64,000 nucleotides of DNA from Pseudomonas alcaliphila JAB1. GTDB taxonomy: Bacteria; Pseudomonadota; Gammaproteobacteria; Pseudomonadales; Pseudomonadaceae. A program made the translations under genes and the position numbers. Shown here piece after piece: positions 1-8,665 of this stretch. Location of the stretch: assembly GCF_001941865.1 (NCBI RefSeq), contig NZ_CP016162.1, positions 806,001-870,000 on the forward strand. The letters are read 5' to 3'. The notes below the pieces were generated by a model. The model worked only from the letters and a program-made list of their open reading frames with translations. It searched no databases and was not told where the DNA came from. Within the stretch, counting starts at the first letter, position 1. Every line of letters starts with the position of its first letter.

Positions 1-260
1 GCCTCGTCACCGGCATCGGGTTTGGTCTTGAAGCGCTCGGCTTCCAGACGCTTGAGCCACAGGCAGAAGCCATTGCGCTCCCAGTAGAGAATCTTGACCT
101 GGCTGCGGGTGCGATTGAGGAACACGAACAGCACCGGGTTGAACACTTCCACCTTGATGTCCAGCTCGACCAGCGCCGCCAGGCCATTGATGGATTTGCG
201 GAAGTCGACAGGCTTGGGATACAGATAAACCTTTTGGACCTTGGCGTCGGGACGCATCAT
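1..260 (-). CDS. tnpB: IS66 family accessory protein TnpB (partial)
   Basis: Read from ATG at 260, the protein begins MMRPDAKVQKVYLYPKPVDF and continues through RKSINGLAALVEL, VLFVFLNR and YWERNGFCLWLKRLE, the conserved core of the IS66 Orf2/TnpB family. TnpB is needed for transposition of three-gene IS66 elements, but its biochemical role is not settled. The last codons and the stop lie outside the window. The transposase gene tnpC should follow downstream, beyond the left edge. A second ATG lies one codon inside the first, so the exact start is ambiguous by one residue. Confidence 0.9.
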   Translation of the reverse strand, partial: MMRPDAKVQKVYLYPKPVDFRKSINGLAALVELDIKVEVFNPVLFVFLNRTRSQVKILYWERNGFCLWLKRLEAERFKTKPDAGDE

Positions 261-341
261 GGGATGAACTCCAGAGAAAACAGGAGTTCAGCATCCGCTG
301 ATCTGCGGGCTATAGGCAGGTGGGGTTTATGGAGCGCTTAC
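1..341 (-). mobile_element. IS66-family insertion sequence, left end (partial)
   Basis: The terminal motif GTAAGCG, read on the minus strand from position 341, matches the usual IS66-family end, and an IS66 tnpB gene follows 81 bases inside. The element runs off the left edge of the window. The open frame of a DUF559 gene resumes exactly at 342, which places the insertion junction at 341/342. Only 81 bases lie between the end and tnpB, so there is no room for the tnpA gene that precedes tnpB in three-gene IS66 elements. IS66 elements normally duplicate 8 bases of target; the expected duplication would be bases 342-349. Confidence 0.75.
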
Positions 342-596
342 CTAGGCCTGAAGTTCAAACGGCAGAAACCCATTGGCCCCTATATCGTCGATTTCATCTG
401 CACTGAACGTTGGCTCGTCATCGAGCTGGACGGTGGGCAGCATCAGTTGCAGACGGAATACGATCAACAACGTGAGCGTTATCTGGAGACTCGAGGCTAT
501 CGTGTGCTGCGTTTCTGGAATCATCAGGTACTGGCTGAAACGGAGGCTGTACTTGAACAGATTCGTCTTGAAATTGGCGAGCAAGATGGCTTATGA
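342..596 (+). pseudogene. DUF559 endonuclease-like protein, 5' part removed by the IS66 insertion
   Basis: The remnant starts LGLKFKRQKPIGPYIVDF and continues with ERWLVIELDGGQHQ and GYRVLRFWNHQVL. This is the C-terminal two thirds of a DUF559 (Vsr/restriction-endonuclease-like fold) protein, including the D...E-D core. Such proteins are usually 110-130 residues; about 84 remain. The normal start and first helix are missing, and the sequence upstream of 342 belongs to the insertion sequence. The reading frame is open from inside the element, so a fusion product starting in the IS end cannot be excluded, but no convincing ribosome binding site is seen there. Functions of this family are poorly defined. 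Confidence 0.8.
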
Positions 597-632
597 GCGT
601 CGCCGCGAGTCTTGGCATAACGTTGATCCGCT

Positions 633-658
633 CCCCTCTCCCATTTATGGGAGAGGGG
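633..658. repeat. Perfect palindrome between the DUF559 remnant and pbpC
   Basis: The arms CCCCTCTCCCAT and ATGGGAGAGGGG are perfectly complementary and separated by two bases, ending 19 bases before the pbpC start. A further GGGGGAGAGGG follows at 661-671. It could form a hairpin in the pbpC leader or act as a weak terminator for the upstream remnant, but no T-run follows. Confidence 0.6.
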
Positions 659-677
659 TTGGGGGAGAGGGTTTTGC

Positions 678-2999
678 ATGCCCCGCCTAACTCGCCGCTG
701 GCTGCTGATCCTCCTGCTCCCCCTGGCCCTGCTCTGGCTCGCCGACCGCCTCTTCCCATTGCCCCTGCCCGAGGACGATCTGGCGCGCGTGGTGCTGGCC
801 GAGGACGGCACGCCGCTGTGGCGCTTCGCCGATCGTGACGGTGTATGGCGTTACCCGGTGACGCCCGAAGAGGTCTCACCCTATTACCTCGAAGCCCTGC
901 TGACCTACGAGGATCGCTGGTTTCGCCAGCACCCCGGCATCAACCCGCTGGCGCTGGGCCGTGCGGCCTGGCAGAACCTCACTGGCGGGCGCGTGGTGTC
1001 CGGCGGCAGTACGCTGTCGATGCAGGTGGCGCGACTGCTCGATCCGCACGGGCGCAATCTGCCGGGCAAGCTCAAGCAGCTGTGGCGGACCGCGCAGCTG
1101 GAGTGGCACCTGTCCAAGGATGAAATCCTCACCCTGTATCTGAATCGCGCGCCCTTCGGCGGCACCCTCGAGGGTGTGGCGGCAGCGAGCTGGAGTTACC
1201 TGGGCAAACCTCCAAGCCAACTGTCCCGTGCCGACGCCGCGTTGCTCGCGGTACTGCCGCAGGCGCCCAGCCGCTTGCGTCCGGACCGCCATCCCGAGCG
1301 CGCCCAGGCCGCACGTGACAAGGTGCTGCGGCGCCTGGGTGAGTTTCAGGTATGGCCGCAGGCGCAGGTGGATGAAGCGCTGGAAGAACCGGTGTTTCTT
1401 GCGCCGCGCCGTGAGCCGAGCCTGGCGCCCTTGCTGGCGCGTCGCCTGAACCGTGCTGGCAGCCCGCCGCTAATCCGCACCACCCTCGATGCCGGCTTGC
1501 AGCTGCGCCTGGAGGATCTGCTGCTGGGCTGGCGCGCGCGCCTGCCGGAGCGCACCTCGGCAGCGATTCTGGTGGTCGAGCACGAGAGTATGGCGGTGCG
1601 CGCCTACCTCGGCTCGGTGGATATCAGTGATACCGCGCGCTTCGGCCATGTCGACATGGTCCGCGCCCTGCGTTCGCCCGGTTCGACGCTGAAGCCCTTT
1701 CTCTACGGCATGGCCCTGGATGCTGGCTTGATCCATTCCGAATCACTGCTGCAGGACGTGCCGCGGCACTATGGCGACTACCGTCCCGGCAACTTCGCTG
1801 CCGGCTTCATCGGCCCGGTATCGGCCAGCGAAGCGCTGGCCACCTCACTCAACCTGCCCGCCGTGCAACTGCTCGAAGCCTATGGGCCGAAGCGCTTTGC
1901 CGGCGAGCTGCGCAGTGCCGGCGTGCCGATTCGCCTGCCGGCGCTGGCCGAACCGAACCTGGCGCTGATTCTGGGGGGCGGCGGCTCGCGCCTGGAATCG
2001 CTGGTGGCTGGCTACAGCGCCTTCGCCCGTGGTGGCATGGCGGCCAAACCACGGCTGCAGCCGGGTGATGAGCTGCGCGAACGGCGCCTGCTGTCGCCCG
2101 GTTCGGCCTGGATCATCCGGCGCATTCTCAGCGGTCAGGCGCGTCCTGATCGTGACCCGCGCGCCTACCTGGCGCAGCGCCCGACCCTGGCCTGGAAGAC
2201 CGGCACCAGCTACGGCTTTCGCGATGCCTGGGCCATCGGCGTCGGCCCGCGTCACCTGATCGGTATCTGGATCGGTCGCCCGGACGGCACCCCGGTGCCG
2301 GGCCAGTTCGGCCTGGCTTCTGCTGCGCCGCTGCTGCTGCAGGTTCACGATCTGCTGGTCAATCGCGACAGCCAGCGCGGCATCGCTGCACCGGCCGACC
2401 CGCAGCCGGCCGAGGTCGGCGTGGCCGCCATCTGCTGGCCGTTGGGGCAGCCGATGAGCAAGGACGATCCCAACTGTCGGCGCCTGCGCTTTGCCTGGAC
2501 GCTGGAAGGCACCACGCCCCCCACGTTGCTGGCAGCCGATCAACCGTTGGGTAGTGGCCTGCGCGAGCGCTATTGGCTCAATGCCGAAGGGCGGCGCGTT
2601 GGTCCAGGTTGTGCCGGGGCCGAGGCGCGTGAACTGGCCTTGTGGCCGGCGCCATTGGAGCCCTGGCTGCCACGTCGTGAGCAGCGCACGGCACGTTTGC
2701 CGAGCGTCGATCGAAGCTGCCCGCCACCGCGCAGCGGCCAGGTGGCGCCGCTGTCCATCGTCGGCGTGCGCGATGGTGATCGTCTGCGTCGCCCGCAAGG
2801 CAATCATGAGCCACTGCGGCTCAGCCTTTCGGCGCTGGGGGGAAGTGGCCGACGCTGGTGGTTTCTCGATGGCCGACCGCTGGGTGACACTGCGCTGGAT
2901 GCGCCCTTCAACCATGCCTTCGACAGCGGCAGGCATCAACTGAGCGTACTCGACGAGGGTGGTCAGACCGCTCGTCTGGAATTCAGCGTCGGGCCGTGA
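678..2999 (+). CDS. pbpC: Penicillin-binding protein 1C (bifunctional glycosyltransferase/transpeptidase)
   Basis: This 773-residue inner-membrane protein polymerises and may cross-link peptidoglycan in the periplasm. A hydrophobic anchor spans residues 7-24. The glycosyltransferase-51 domain follows, with the catalytic region YEDRWFRQHPG (Glu78) and GGSTLSMQ (about 109-116). The transpeptidase domain has the SxxK motif STLK (336-339), SLN (390-392) and KTGT (507-510). The C-terminal 90 residues match the beta-rich BiPBP_C domain typical of PBP1c. All catalytic motifs are intact. In many Pseudomonas and enterobacteria an alpha-2-macroglobulin gene (yfhM) precedes pbpC; here the IS66/DUF559 junction takes that place, so the usual partner is not adjacent within the window. 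Confidence 0.95.
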   Translation: MPRLTRRWLLILLLPLALLWLADRLFPLPLPEDDLARVVLAEDGTPLWRFADRDGVWRYPVTPEEVSPYYLEALLTYEDRWFRQHPGINPLALGRAAWQNLTGGRVVSGGSTLSMQVARLLDPHGRNLPGKLKQLWRTAQLEWHLSKDEILTLYLNRAPFGGTLEGVAAASWSYLGKPPSQLSRADAALLAVLPQAPSRLRPDRHPERAQAARDKVLRRLGEFQVWPQAQVDEALEEPVFLAPRREPSLAPLLARRLNRAGSPPLIRTTLDAGLQLRLEDLLLGWRARLPERTSAAILVVEHESMAVRAYLGSVDISDTARFGHVDMVRALRSPGSTLKPFLYGMALDAGLIHSESLLQDVPRHYGDYRPGNFAAGFIGPVSASEALATSLNLPAVQLLEAYGPKRFAGELRSAGVPIRLPALAEPNLALILGGGGSRLESLVAGYSAFARGGMAAKPRLQPGDELRERRLLSPGSAWIIRRILSGQARPDRDPRAYLAQRPTLAWKTGTSYGFRDAWAIGVGPRHLIGIWIGRPDGTPVPGQFGLASAAPLLLQVHDLLVNRDSQRGIAAPADPQPAEVGVAAICWPLGQPMSKDDPNCRRLRFAWTLEGTTPPTLLAADQPLGSGLRERYWLNAEGRRVGPGCAGAEARELALWPAPLEPWLPRREQRTARLPSVDRSCPPPRSGQVAPLSIVGVRDGDRLRRPQGNHEPLRLSLSALGGSGRRWWFLDGRPLGDTALDAPFNHAFDSGRHQLSVLDEGGQTARLEFSVGP

Positions 3000-3082
3000 C
3001 GCGACTCGCTGGCGGTGTGCGGGCGCCGACCGCTCTGGCCTGAGGCCTGATCATCCCTGCAAATAATGCCGCCTGTAGCGAA

Positions 3083-3109
3083 TAAAGCTTGGTCGTGAGC
3101 CGCCGATAT
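3083..3109 (+). promoter_or_regulatory. Sigma-28 (FliA) type promoter for the chemoreceptor gene
   Basis: TAAA, a 15-base spacer and GCCGATAT lie 90-116 bases upstream of the chemoreceptor start. This matches the FliA consensus TAAA-N15-GCCGATAA at 11 of 12 positions, and it fits a flagellum-class chemoreceptor gene. Confidence 0.8.
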
Positions 3110-3198
3110 GAAATCTGACGGTAACCGATTTGCAATTTGTGTACATTTTTGTATCCAATTGCTCGGCGAGCTCAAAATAATAACCGGGAGAAGCCTCC

Positions 3199-5130
3199 AT
3201 GCGCCTCTGGCAACGCAGTATTCAGTGGCAGTTGATCCTCAGCATGGGTGCTGCCCTGTTGGCCAGTATTCTAATCGTCGTCGGCATCTACTCGGCGGTG
3301 GTCAATCGCCTGACCGAGCGCTACCTGATCGAAGAAGCGCTGCCGGCGCGGGTGCTGGCGATCCGCAACGACCTGGAGCGGGTGCTGACTGCGCCCATTA
3401 CCGCCAACGCCTCGATTGCCGAGAACAGCCTGGTGCAGGACTGGTTGGCAGCTGGCGAGGATGCTTCCCGGCGTGACGAGTTCGCGCGCTATCTGGAGGG
3501 CGTGCGCGCCCAGCAGAACGCCATGACCACCTCCATCGTCGCCCTGGCCAGTGGCAACTACACCACCGGTGAAGGGCTGATGCGCACCCTCGACCGCAGT
3601 CAGGCTGAAAACCAGTGGTTCTATCGCCTGGTCGACAGCGACCGGGACCGGGTGCTGGAAATCGACATCGACAAGACCACGCGGCTGCCCACGTTGTTCA
3701 TCAACCAGCGCATCAAGCGCGGTGGCAAGACCCTTGGTGTCTCCGGGCTGGGCTACAACCTGGCGGACATGTCGAAGATGATCAGCGAATTTCGCTTCGG
3801 CGAGCGCGGCCAGGTGTTTCTCATCGACAGCCAGGGCAACGTCAAGGTGCATCCGCGTTCGGAGCTGAGCGGCAATGGCAAGCTTGCCGAACTCTTCGGT
3901 ACCGACGCCAGCCGCCAGGTGCTTGCAGGCGACAGCCGGGCGGTACGTTTCGAACGCGATGGCGAGACCTTTCTCGCCGTGGCGCAGAAGTTCGCCAGTA
4001 TCGACTGGCTGCTGGTCAGCGAAGTGCCCGAGGCTGAAGTCTACGCCGAGGCCCGGCAGGCGCTACTGATGACCAGCCTGATCGGCGTGGCCGTGGCGCT
4101 GTTGTTCCTGGGGCTGGTGGTGCTGCTGGCTCGCGGCCTGGTGCGGCCGATCCGTCAGGTGACTCAGGCGCTGGTGGAGATCGGTGGCGGCGGTGGCGAT
4201 CTGACGCGGCGCCTGGATGAATCGCGGGCCGACGAGCTGGGTGACCTGGCGCGGGGCTTCAACCGCTTTCTCGCCAGTCAGCGCGATCTGATCGGCGATG
4301 TGCTGGCCACCAGCGAGCGACTGCGTACCGCAGTCGGTCAGGTGGCACGGGTGGTGGAGAACACCGCAGGGCGTGCTGTGCAACAGCAGGAAATGACCGA
4401 CATGGTGGCCACCGCCGTGCACGAGATGGGCCTGACCGTGCAGGAGATCGCACGCAACGCCAGCAACGCCGCGCAGTCCTCGCACAGCGCGCGCGACGAG
4501 GCGCAGAGTGCGCGCCAGGTGGTGGGCCAGTCCATCGCCCATATCGAGCGCATGTCCGCCGATATTGGCAGCGCGGCGGGAGCGGTGACCGAGTTGGCCG
4601 AGCAGGTCGCGTCGATTGATCAGGTGCTGGCGGTGATCCGCGGCATTTCCGAGCAGACCAATCTGCTGGCGCTCAACGCGGCCATCGAAGCCGCGCGCGC
4701 CGGGGAGATGGGGCGCGGCTTTGCGGTCGTGGCAGACGAGGTGCGCACCCTGGCCAGCCGCACCCAGGCCTCCACCGACGAGATTCAGCAGATGATTCAG
4801 CGCCTCAAGCAGGGCGCGGAGACGGCGGTCAGCTCCATGCACGCGGGGCAATCGGCCACCGGTACCGGCGTCGAATCCAGTCAGCGTACCGGGCAGTCGC
4901 TGGGTGCCATCACCGAGCAGGTCGAGCGCATCAGCGACATGAACACTCAGGTGGCTGCGGCGACCGAAGAACAGAGCTCGGTGACCGAGGAGATCAACCG
5001 CAACGTGCAGGGCATCGCCGACCTGGCTCACGCCACGGCCGGCGAGGTGCGCGTCTGCCGTGAGGATTGCCAGACCCTGAGCCGCCTGGCCGATGATCTG
5101 GCCGGGCAGATGGGCAAGTTCAGGCTGTAA
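3199..5130 (+). CDS. Methyl-accepting chemotaxis protein with periplasmic Cache sensor
   Basis: A 643-residue transmembrane chemoreceptor. A first membrane segment lies at about 11-33, a periplasmic double-Cache-like sensor of about 245 residues follows, and a second membrane segment lies at about 286-307. A HAMP domain and a long cytoplasmic coiled coil come next. The conserved hairpin tip [18 protein letters not shown] lies at about 484-501. It should report ligand binding to the CheA/CheW complex. The start at 3199 has GGGAGAAG eight bases upstream. A sigma-28-type promoter at 3083-3109 ties it to the flagellar regulon. The gene converges on a diguanylate cyclase 15 bases downstream. The ligand cannot be deduced from the sequence. 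Confidence 0.93.
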   Translation: MRLWQRSIQWQLILSMGAALLASILIVVGIYSAVVNRLTERYLIEEALPARVLAIRNDLERVLTAPITANASIAENSLVQDWLAAGEDASRRDEFARYLEGVRAQQNAMTTSIVALASGNYTTGEGLMRTLDRSQAENQWFYRLVDSDRDRVLEIDIDKTTRLPTLFINQRIKRGGKTLGVSGLGYNLADMSKMISEFRFGERGQVFLIDSQGNVKVHPRSELSGNGKLAELFGTDASRQVLAGDSRAVRFERDGETFLAVAQKFASIDWLLVSEVPEAEVYAEARQALLMTSLIGVAVALLFLGLVVLLARGLVRPIRQVTQALVEIGGGGGDLTRRLDESRADELGDLARGFNRFLASQRDLIGDVLATSERLRTAVGQVARVVENTAGRAVQQQEMTDMVATAVHEMGLTVQEIARNASNAAQSSHSARDEAQSARQVVGQSIAHIERMSADIGSAAGAVTELAEQVASIDQVLAVIRGISEQTNLLALNAAIEAARAGEMGRGFAVVADEVRTLASRTQASTDEIQQMIQRLKQGAETAVSSMHAGQSATGTGVESSQRTGQSLGAITEQVERISDMNTQVAAATEEQSSVTEEINRNVQGIADLAHATAGEVRVCREDCQTLSRLADDLAGQMGKFRL

Positions 5131-5145
5131 TCCTGAGGTCCGTTC

Positions 5146-6273
5146 TCAGTGATCGGCCGCAACCAGGCGGTTGCGGCCCTCGCGTTTGGCACGGTAGAGC
5201 GCACCGTCGACGCGCTTGAAGAAGGCATCGGCGTCGCCATCATGACTGCTGCTGAAACAGCCGACGCCCAGGCTGGTGGTCAGCTCCAGGCGCTGGCCGG
5301 CCAGCAGCAGGCCTTCTGTTTCCAGTTCCTGGCGAAAGTGCTCGGCCAGATCCCACGCCTGGGCCAGGGTGGTGCCCGGCAGCAGTACGCCGAATTCTTC
5401 GCCACCCAGGCGCAGCAGTGCGTCGCCATCGCGGCGGAACACCTTGCGCATGCGTTCGGCGAAGGCGCTCAGGCAGGCGTCGCCACCGGCATGGCCGTGT
5501 TCGTCGTTGACCTTCTTGAAGAAGTCGATATCCATCAGCACCAGTGACAGCGGCTCGCCCTGGCGTACCGCATTGGCCACCAGGCTGGGGAACAGGTTGT
5601 TGAACTGATAGCGGTTGCCCAGTTGGGTCAGGCTGTCGGTGCGGCTGAGCAGATCGAGCTGACTCTGCTGCTCCAGCAGCTTCAGCTCCAGATCGAGAGT
5701 GGCGCGGTATTCACGGTGATTGCGCCCCAGCACCAGAATCAGATAGCCGAGGTAGAAGGTCAGGGTGATCAGCATCGCGTGCTTCTGCTGCCAATTCAGC
5801 GCCATTACCGCCAGGCCCGGCAGGTAGAGCAGGGCCAGTGCCAGCAGGGCGCGGCCACGGCGCATGGCGAAGTTGAAAGTCATTGCCGTGGCGAAGGCCA
5901 CCGTGGCCAGGGTGGCGATCATTTCCGAGTCATTGTAGGCGTCGCTGTATACCGCCAGCGCATGGGCCTGGCCCCAGCACAACGAAGTCAGGAGGATCAG
6001 ACCCCAGTGACGATCCAGCCAGCATTGCAACTGTTCAGGGCTGTCGAGGCCATCGGGGCGGTGCAGCAGGCGCGCAGCCAGGAGTACGACGAACACCGTA
6101 CAGCCCAGCACGCCGCTGACCATCAGGCTGCCCGGTGCCGCACTGAATACCCAGGTCAGCAGCCAGGCGAGGGCGTAGAAGAAACCTCCCAGGCGCGTGC
6201 GGATGCGGGTGTCATCCACTTCACGCCACAGGGCGAAGGTATTGGGTTGGCGCGGCACTTCGGCGTCGGTCAT
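5146..6273 (-). CDS. Membrane diguanylate cyclase (GGDEF domain)
   Basis: The protein of 375 residues has about six N-terminal hydrophobic segments (roughly residues 30-200), a short coiled linker and a C-terminal GGDEF domain. The active-site signature is GGEEF at about 290-294, compatible with cyclic-di-GMP synthesis from two GTP. The inhibitory I-site RDGD lies five residues before it, so product feedback is likely. The ATG at 6273 is preferred because it is closely preceded by AAAGAG; a GTG ten codons upstream (6303) would extend the frame. It lies tail to tail with the chemoreceptor gene. The membrane part is not a sensory domain I can name. Confidence 0.9.
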   Translation of the reverse strand: MTDAEVPRQPNTFALWREVDDTRIRTRLGGFFYALAWLLTWVFSAAPGSLMVSGVLGCTVFVVLLAARLLHRPDGLDSPEQLQCWLDRHWGLILLTSLCWGQAHALAVYSDAYNDSEMIATLATVAFATAMTFNFAMRRGRALLALALLYLPGLAVMALNWQQKHAMLITLTFYLGYLILVLGRNHREYRATLDLELKLLEQQSQLDLLSRTDSLTQLGNRYQFNNLFPSLVANAVRQGEPLSLVLMDIDFFKKVNDEHGHAGGDACLSAFAERMRKVFRRDGDALLRLGGEEFGVLLPGTTLAQAWDLAEHFRQELETEGLLLAGQRLELTTSLGVGCFSSSHDGDADAFFKRVDGALYRAKREGRNRLVAADH

Positions 6274-6431
6274 CTCTTTCGGCCTGCCACCGCTGGCGGC
6301 CACCTCCGGGCCGTCGCAGGCGACGTCAGAACCTTCTCCAGGAGGTTTGTGATCACAGAAACTGCTTGCCAGAGCATAGCGCCTTTTCGTGAACGCGAGG
6401 ATGTCGATTTGCCAGTACTGACCGCCACCCG

Positions 6432-6881
6432 TCAGCCGCGCCGAATCATCCAGATACCGGCGACGATCAACAGCAGGCCTGCCAACTTGCCGAAGGTGAT
6501 CGGCGATTCACGAAAGCCTGCCCAGCCGAAATGATCGAGGGTGATGGCCATGGCCAACTGCCCGGCGATCACCAGCACCATGAACAGCAGCGCGCCCACG
6601 CGTGGCCCGGCGAAGGCGGCAGTGGCGATGAAGAATGCGCCGAGCAGGCCGCCGCTCCAGTGCCACCAGGTCAGTTGCTTGAGTGCACCAAGCCCGGGCA
6701 TCTCGCGCTGGCTCAGGGTCATCAGCAACAACGCCAGGCTGCCGACGGCAAAGGAGATCAGCGCGGCGGCGAAGACGCTGGAAAGCTGGCGGGCGAGTTG
6801 GCCGTTGATACCGGCCTGCAGTGGCAGCACAGCGCCGGCGAGAAAGGGCAGGGCCAGTAGCCAGCCACTGATGTGGTTCAT
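6432..6881 (-). CDS. DMT-superfamily small membrane protein (DUF606/YdcZ type)
   Basis: The 149-residue product is almost entirely hydrophobic, with about five membrane segments. It begins MNHISGWLLALPFLAGAVLP and contains the family pattern LQAGINGQLA and GAFFIATAAFAGPRVGA. Members of this half-size drug/metabolite transporter family often work as pairs or homodimers; the substrate is unknown. The ATG at 6881 is chosen because the longer upstream frame is not conserved-looking. The gene is 38 bases downstream of an acetyltransferase gene on the same strand and probably co-transcribed with it. Confidence 0.85.
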   Translation of the reverse strand: MNHISGWLLALPFLAGAVLPLQAGINGQLARQLSSVFAAALISFAVGSLALLLMTLSQREMPGLGALKQLTWWHWSGGLLGAFFIATAAFAGPRVGALLFMVLVIAGQLAMAITLDHFGWAGFRESPITFGKLAGLLLIVAGIWMIRRG

Positions 6882-6919
6882 GGGTAACTCCAGCGAGGAA
6901 GGGAGGATGGGGCGAGGCG

Positions 6920-7405
6920 TTACGGCAGGGCTTTTTCCAGTTGCACCAGTGCCACGCGGCTGCCATCCGGGGCACGGCGTTCGACGATGCCGACGGTCTG
7001 GTAGCCGAGACGGGTGTAAAGCAGCAGGCCGCCAGCGTTGGCGTTGAAACAGGACACCTTCATCAGCGGCGCCTTGTAGCGCTCGCGGGCGATCTGTTCC
7101 ATCACTTCCACCAGGTGTTGAGCCACGCCCTGGCTGCGCGCCCAGGGCGCCACCATCAGGTTGCCAAGGGCACAGAACTCGCTGTGTTGCCATTGGTAGA
7201 AGTTGGCGAAGCCAGCGACTTTCCCATCCAGTTCCACCACGGTGCTTTCGCGCCGCTCGGCGATGGCGGCGGCGAGCTGGCCGACGTTGAGCGGCCAGAT
7301 GGCCTTGGGGTAGCAGAAGAACAGTTCATCGATGTTCTGCGGGAAGCCGACCACGTCGTCCAGGTCGGTGGCCGTGGCCGGGCGGTGTTGCAGGTGTGCG
7401 TTCAA
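6920..7405 (-). CDS. GNAT-family N-acetyltransferase
   Basis: A 161-residue single-domain protein with the GNAT fold. The acetyl-CoA binding region is LMVAPWARSQGVAQHLVEVM (about 100-119), a slightly divergent Q/RxxGxG/A loop, and the C-terminal part contains NANAGGLLLYTRLGYQ, the usual alpha4-beta6 region. The substrate cannot be predicted from sequence. It heads a likely two-gene unit with the downstream DMT-type membrane protein. Upstream, 16 bases away, the first DUF4136 lipoprotein gene ends on the same strand, so a longer operon is possible. Confidence 0.88.
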   Translation of the reverse strand: MNAHLQHRPATATDLDDVVGFPQNIDELFFCYPKAIWPLNVGQLAAAIAERRESTVVELDGKVAGFANFYQWQHSEFCALGNLMVAPWARSQGVAQHLVEVMEQIARERYKAPLMKVSCFNANAGGLLLYTRLGYQTVGIVERRAPDGSRVALVQLEKALP

Positions 7406-7421
7406 GCCGGGTGGTCCTTGT

Positions 7422-7976
7422 TCAGCGCGGAGGATATTGCGAGAGCACCTGGGTGACGGTTTCGCGGATCGCTCGTTCGCGTTCGGCTGGTGTCGGCGGC
7501 TGGCTGCGCATCACCTGCTCACCGCTGCCGCGCCAGACCAGCTTGCCATCTTTGGCGTCGTACAGGTCGATCTGCAGGGTCGCGACCTTGTAGTCCACGC
7601 GGCGCGTTTCGGTGAAAGCCGGGCCGCCCCAGTAGCCCCCCCAATAGCCGCCCCAGCCACCGCCGTACTGGGTGGTGATCTGATCCTGGCGCTCGTCGAC
7701 GATCAGCACGCTCTGGACTTTCAGGTCACCCTGGCCATCGGCTGTCTGGCGCAGGCCGCGTTGCTCGAGTTGTTCGGCGACGGCCTGGCTGATGCGCGCC
7801 TCGGTGATATCGCTCTTCAGGCGTGCATCATTGGGTTGGTAGGCGAGCTTGTCGTCCATCCAGCTCCAGCTGCGGTAGGCGCCGAAGTCGCGGCTGGGGT
7901 CGAAGTCGCGCTCCAGGCTGACGCTGGCGCAGCCACTCAACAGCAGGGCCAGGATCAGGTAGGACAGGTTACGCAT
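7422..7976 (-). CDS. DUF4136 lipoprotein
   Basis: The 184-residue product starts with a lipoprotein signal peptide ending in the lipobox LLSGC (Cys16), so it should be lipid-anchored in the envelope. The mature part matches DUF4136: FGAYRSWSWMDD, a region of about 80 residues with DITEARISQAVAEQLEQRG, and the C-terminal LYDAKDGKLVWRGSGEQ. A glycine/tryptophan/tyrosine-rich stretch, GGGWGGYWGGYWGG, sits in the middle and is probably a flexible loop. The residue after the lipobox Cys is Ala, which suggests outer-membrane sorting. It is adjacent to a second paralogous DUF4136 gene. The function of the family is unknown. Confidence 0.88.
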   Translation of the reverse strand: MRNLSYLILALLLSGCASVSLERDFDPSRDFGAYRSWSWMDDKLAYQPNDARLKSDITEARISQAVAEQLEQRGLRQTADGQGDLKVQSVLIVDERQDQITTQYGGGWGGYWGGYWGGPAFTETRRVDYKVATLQIDLYDAKDGKLVWRGSGEQVMRSQPPTPAERERAIRETVTQVLSQYPPR

Positions 7977-7997
7977 GATGCTCTCCGGGGCAGTCGA

Positions 7998-8579
7998 TCA
8001 ATAGGGGGGATAGCCGTCCAGCGCGCTGCGGATGGCCGCGCGCATGGCGTCGGCCTGCGCCGCCTGGTCCTTGCCGGCCACGGCTTCGCCGCTGCCTGAC
8101 CAGACCACCTGGCGGTCACGTGGGTCGATCAGTTCGATGCGCACTACCGCTACTTTCTGTTCGTAGGTGCGCATGATAGGAACACTACCGTAGGCGCCGT
8201 AGCGGCGGTCCCAGTGGCTGCCGGTGCCGTAGTAGCCACCGACGTTGTCCTGGTACTGGCGCAGGCGGGTTTCCTGGCTGATACGGGCGTTGACCAGCAC
8301 GTCGCCGGGACCATTGAGTGCCGGGCGCAGGCCGTACTGGTCGAGGCCGGCGCTGACGCTGTCGGCCAGCTGATCGCCGCCAGGCGCACGGTCATCCAGC
8401 CAGCTCCAGCTGCGGTAGCGGCCGTAGTCACGTGGCGCCGCTGGATAGGCGCTGCGGTCGAAGGTCGTCGCCGCGCCAGGCGGTGCCGGCGGCATCGGCA
8501 GTGATTCGGCCTGGTACGGGTTCTGGCTCTGGCAGGCGGCCAGCAGCGGCAGGATGAGTATGGCTATGGCGGTGCGCAT
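7998..8579 (-). CDS. DUF4136 lipoprotein, paralogue
   Basis: Start chosen at ATG 8579, preceded by GGAGACGACC, giving 193 residues; an alternative start lies nine codons upstream. The signal peptide ends in the lipobox LLAAC. The mature region repeats the features of the neighbouring paralogue: [14 protein letters not shown], a helical stretch with [13 protein letters not shown], and [19 protein letters not shown] central Gly/Tyr-rich segment (VGGYYGTG) corresponds to the GGYWGG stretch of the other copy. The gap to the downstream gene is 21 bases, consistent with one operon. The pair probably arose by tandem duplication followed by divergence. Confidence 0.87.
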   Translation of the reverse strand: MRTAIAILILPLLAACQSQNPYQAESLPMPPAPPGAATTFDRSAYPAAPRDYGRYRSWSWLDDRAPGGDQLADSVSAGLDQYGLRPALNGPGDVLVNARISQETRLRQYQDNVGGYYGTGSHWDRRYGAYGSVPIMRTYEQKVAVVRIELIDPRDRQVVWSGSGEAVAGKDQAAQADAMRAAIRSALDGYPPY

Positions 8580-8665
8580 GGTCGTCTCCGTGGTCGCGCG
8601 CGACATCCCCGATGGCTTCAGGCTACGCCGGACTGTCGGCTTCGTCCAACGCGTGCGCCGCGACT

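Noticed and set aside
1845..2939. A 364-codon open frame antisense to pbpC
   Set aside because: It has no domain and is a shadow of the pbpC coding bias.
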